Program-made: the position numbers and the translations under genes
Source of the DNA: Microbacteriaceae bacterium
GTDB lineage: Bacteria > Actinomycetota > Actinomycetes > Actinomycetales > Microbacteriaceae
Direction: 5' to 3'
DNA: 5,918 nt
Assembly: GCA_030840185.1 (NCBI GenBank)
Contig: JAUZFY010000106.1
Location: forward strand, 1 to 5,918
Shown here: piece after piece, positions 5,067 to 5,918 of the stretch
Layout of the letters: every line of letters begins with the position of its first letter
How positions within the stretch are numbered: position 1 is the first letter of the stretch
Notes under the pieces: generated by a model
The model's input: the letters and a program-made list of their open reading frames with translations, nothing else
Databases searched by the model: none
Told to the model about the DNA's origin: nothing

Positions 5067-5918
5067 ATGGCGCGTTCCGCTCACCCTGTTTTTCTTGCCG
5101 TCGCGACCGTGTCAGTTGTGCTGGCTGCGACCCTTGCGAGCGCCGGGCCGGCCCTCGCCGACACATCCCCGCCGGATGCCTCGGTGCCGCAGACGGTCGC
5201 TGCTGACTCCCTGCCGACCGCCCAAATCAACGGGGTGGCCTGGGATCAGGCGATCGTCGGCAACACCGTCTATGTCGGCGGCAACTTCACCACGGCGCGG
5301 CCGGCCGGGTCGGCAAGTGGAAGCAACACGGTGTCGCGCAGCTACCTGCTGTCCTACAACCTGGCCACAGGTGCACTCAGCAATTGGGCGCCGACGCTGA
5401 ACGGTCAAGTGCGCGCCATCGCGGCGTCGCCCGATGGCTCGAGGTTGTATGCCGTAGGCGCATTCACGACGGTCAACGGGGCGACCCGGAACCGCATCGT
5501 TGCCTTCGACACGGCCACCGGTGCTGTCAATTCGAGTTTCGCCGCGGACGCGAACGGCGAGGTGTTCGCCGTTGCCGCCACCAACTCGACCGTGTATTTC
5601 GGCGGCAACTTCAGCTCCGCCAAGGGCGTCTCGCGACCGGGGAGGGCCGCGGCGGCAACTGCGGCGTCGGGCGCCACAACGTCGTGGGCTCCCGTGCTGG
5701 CCAACGGCCGCGCCTACGGGCTCGAGGTGGCGCCGGACGGCAGCAAGGTGGTCATTGCCGGCAGCTTCACCACCCTCAACGGTAGCGGCAACCCGGGGTA
5801 CGGCATGGGCGCAGTGACTCCGGACACCGGCGCATCCCTCCCCTGGGCAGCGAACGCTATCGTGCGAGACGGCGGAACCGAATCCGCCGTGTACGGATTG
5901 TCGTCGGACGGAGACAGC
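5067..5918 (+). CDS. Secreted beta-propeller protein with delta-60/DUF5122-like repeats, 3'-truncated by window edge
   Basis: The frame stays open for 284 codons to the last base, so the gene continues past the window. Residues 1-31 form a signal peptide with a hydrophobic core (VFLAVATVSVVLAATLASA) and a likely cleavage after ALA at 29-31, so the product is exported. The mature part is built from repeats of about 50-60 residues, each with a strand such as VYVGGNFTT (68-76), LYAVGAFTT (127-135), VYFGGNFSS (176-184) and VVIAGSFTT (228-236). These are followed by a turn and TGA...W.P, as in NLATGALSNWAP (98-109), and by DG before the next blade (SPDG 121-124, APDG 222-225). This is the pattern of delta-60/DUF5122 propeller repeats. 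Such actinobacterial proteins often carry further PKD, lectin-like or anchoring domains at the C-terminus, which cannot be seen here. No function is known; surface or glycan binding is a guess from context. It has its own ribosome binding site and candidate promoter. Confidence 0.88.
   Translation, partial: MARSAHPVFLAVATVSVVLAATLASAGPALADTSPPDASVPQTVAADSLPTAQINGVAWDQAIVGNTVYVGGNFTTARPAGSASGSNTVSRSYLLSYNLATGALSNWAPTLNGQVRAIAASPDGSRLYAVGAFTTVNGATRNRIVAFDTATGAVNSSFAADANGEVFAVAATNSTVYFGGNFSSAKGVSRPGRAAAATAASGATTSWAPVLANGRAYGLEVAPDGSKVVIAGSFTTLNGSGNPGYGMGAVTPDTGASLPWAANAIVRDGGTESAVYGLSSDGDS

Noticed and set aside
5384..5817. Open frames in other phases inside the propeller gene
   Set aside because: Products are Arg/Pro-rich without pattern, while the frame from 5067 has a signal peptide and regular propeller repeats through the same bases.

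Overview
The window is high-GC, densely coded DNA with every supported gene on the + strand. Gene style (GC-ending codons, short or overlapping gene junctions, a Sec-type secreted protein and a Pro/Ser/Ala-rich membrane-anchored protein) suggests an actinobacterium, quite possibly of the Microbacteriaceae; that placement is inferred from composition and style, not from a marker gene.

Bases 1-4195 hold four tightly packed genes that look like one operon for a surface or extracellular polysaccharide: a DUF1972-type glycosyltransferase whose 5' end lies outside the window, a Gfo/Idh/MocA NAD(P)-dependent sugar oxidoreductase, a TIM-barrel protein resembling the aldo-keto reductases but without their recognisable catalytic tetrad, and a GT4 glycosyltransferase. 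Junctions are a 4-base overlap, a 1-base overlap and a 5-base gap, so translational coupling is likely. A plausible reading is that the oxidoreductase and the barrel protein modify a sugar or sugar nucleotide and the two transferases add sugars to a lipid-linked glycan at the cytoplasmic face. The substrates cannot be read from the sequence.

Bases 4196-4948 hold a short AT-rich gap with a 6-bp inverted repeat across the stop codon of the GT4 gene, then a gene for a single-pass membrane protein: basic N-terminus, one membrane segment, a low-complexity Pro/Ala/Ser linker containing a 9-residue tandem repeat, and an outward-facing beta-rich domain resembling DUF4352/Ig-like folds.

Bases 4949-5066 are a 118-base intergenic region with a perfect 12-bp palindrome (CCTACCGGTAGG), a promoter-like pair of hexamers directly after it, and an 8-base direct repeat. 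It precedes a secreted protein starting at 5067 and still open at the window end (284 codons visible), with a signal peptide and at least four blades of a beta-propeller related to delta-60/DUF5122 repeats.

The points most worth following are the uncharacterised barrel protein paired with the oxidoreductase, and the palindrome-controlled start of the secreted propeller gene next to a glycan cluster. I saw no RNA genes, mobile elements, CRISPR arrays or attachment sites.
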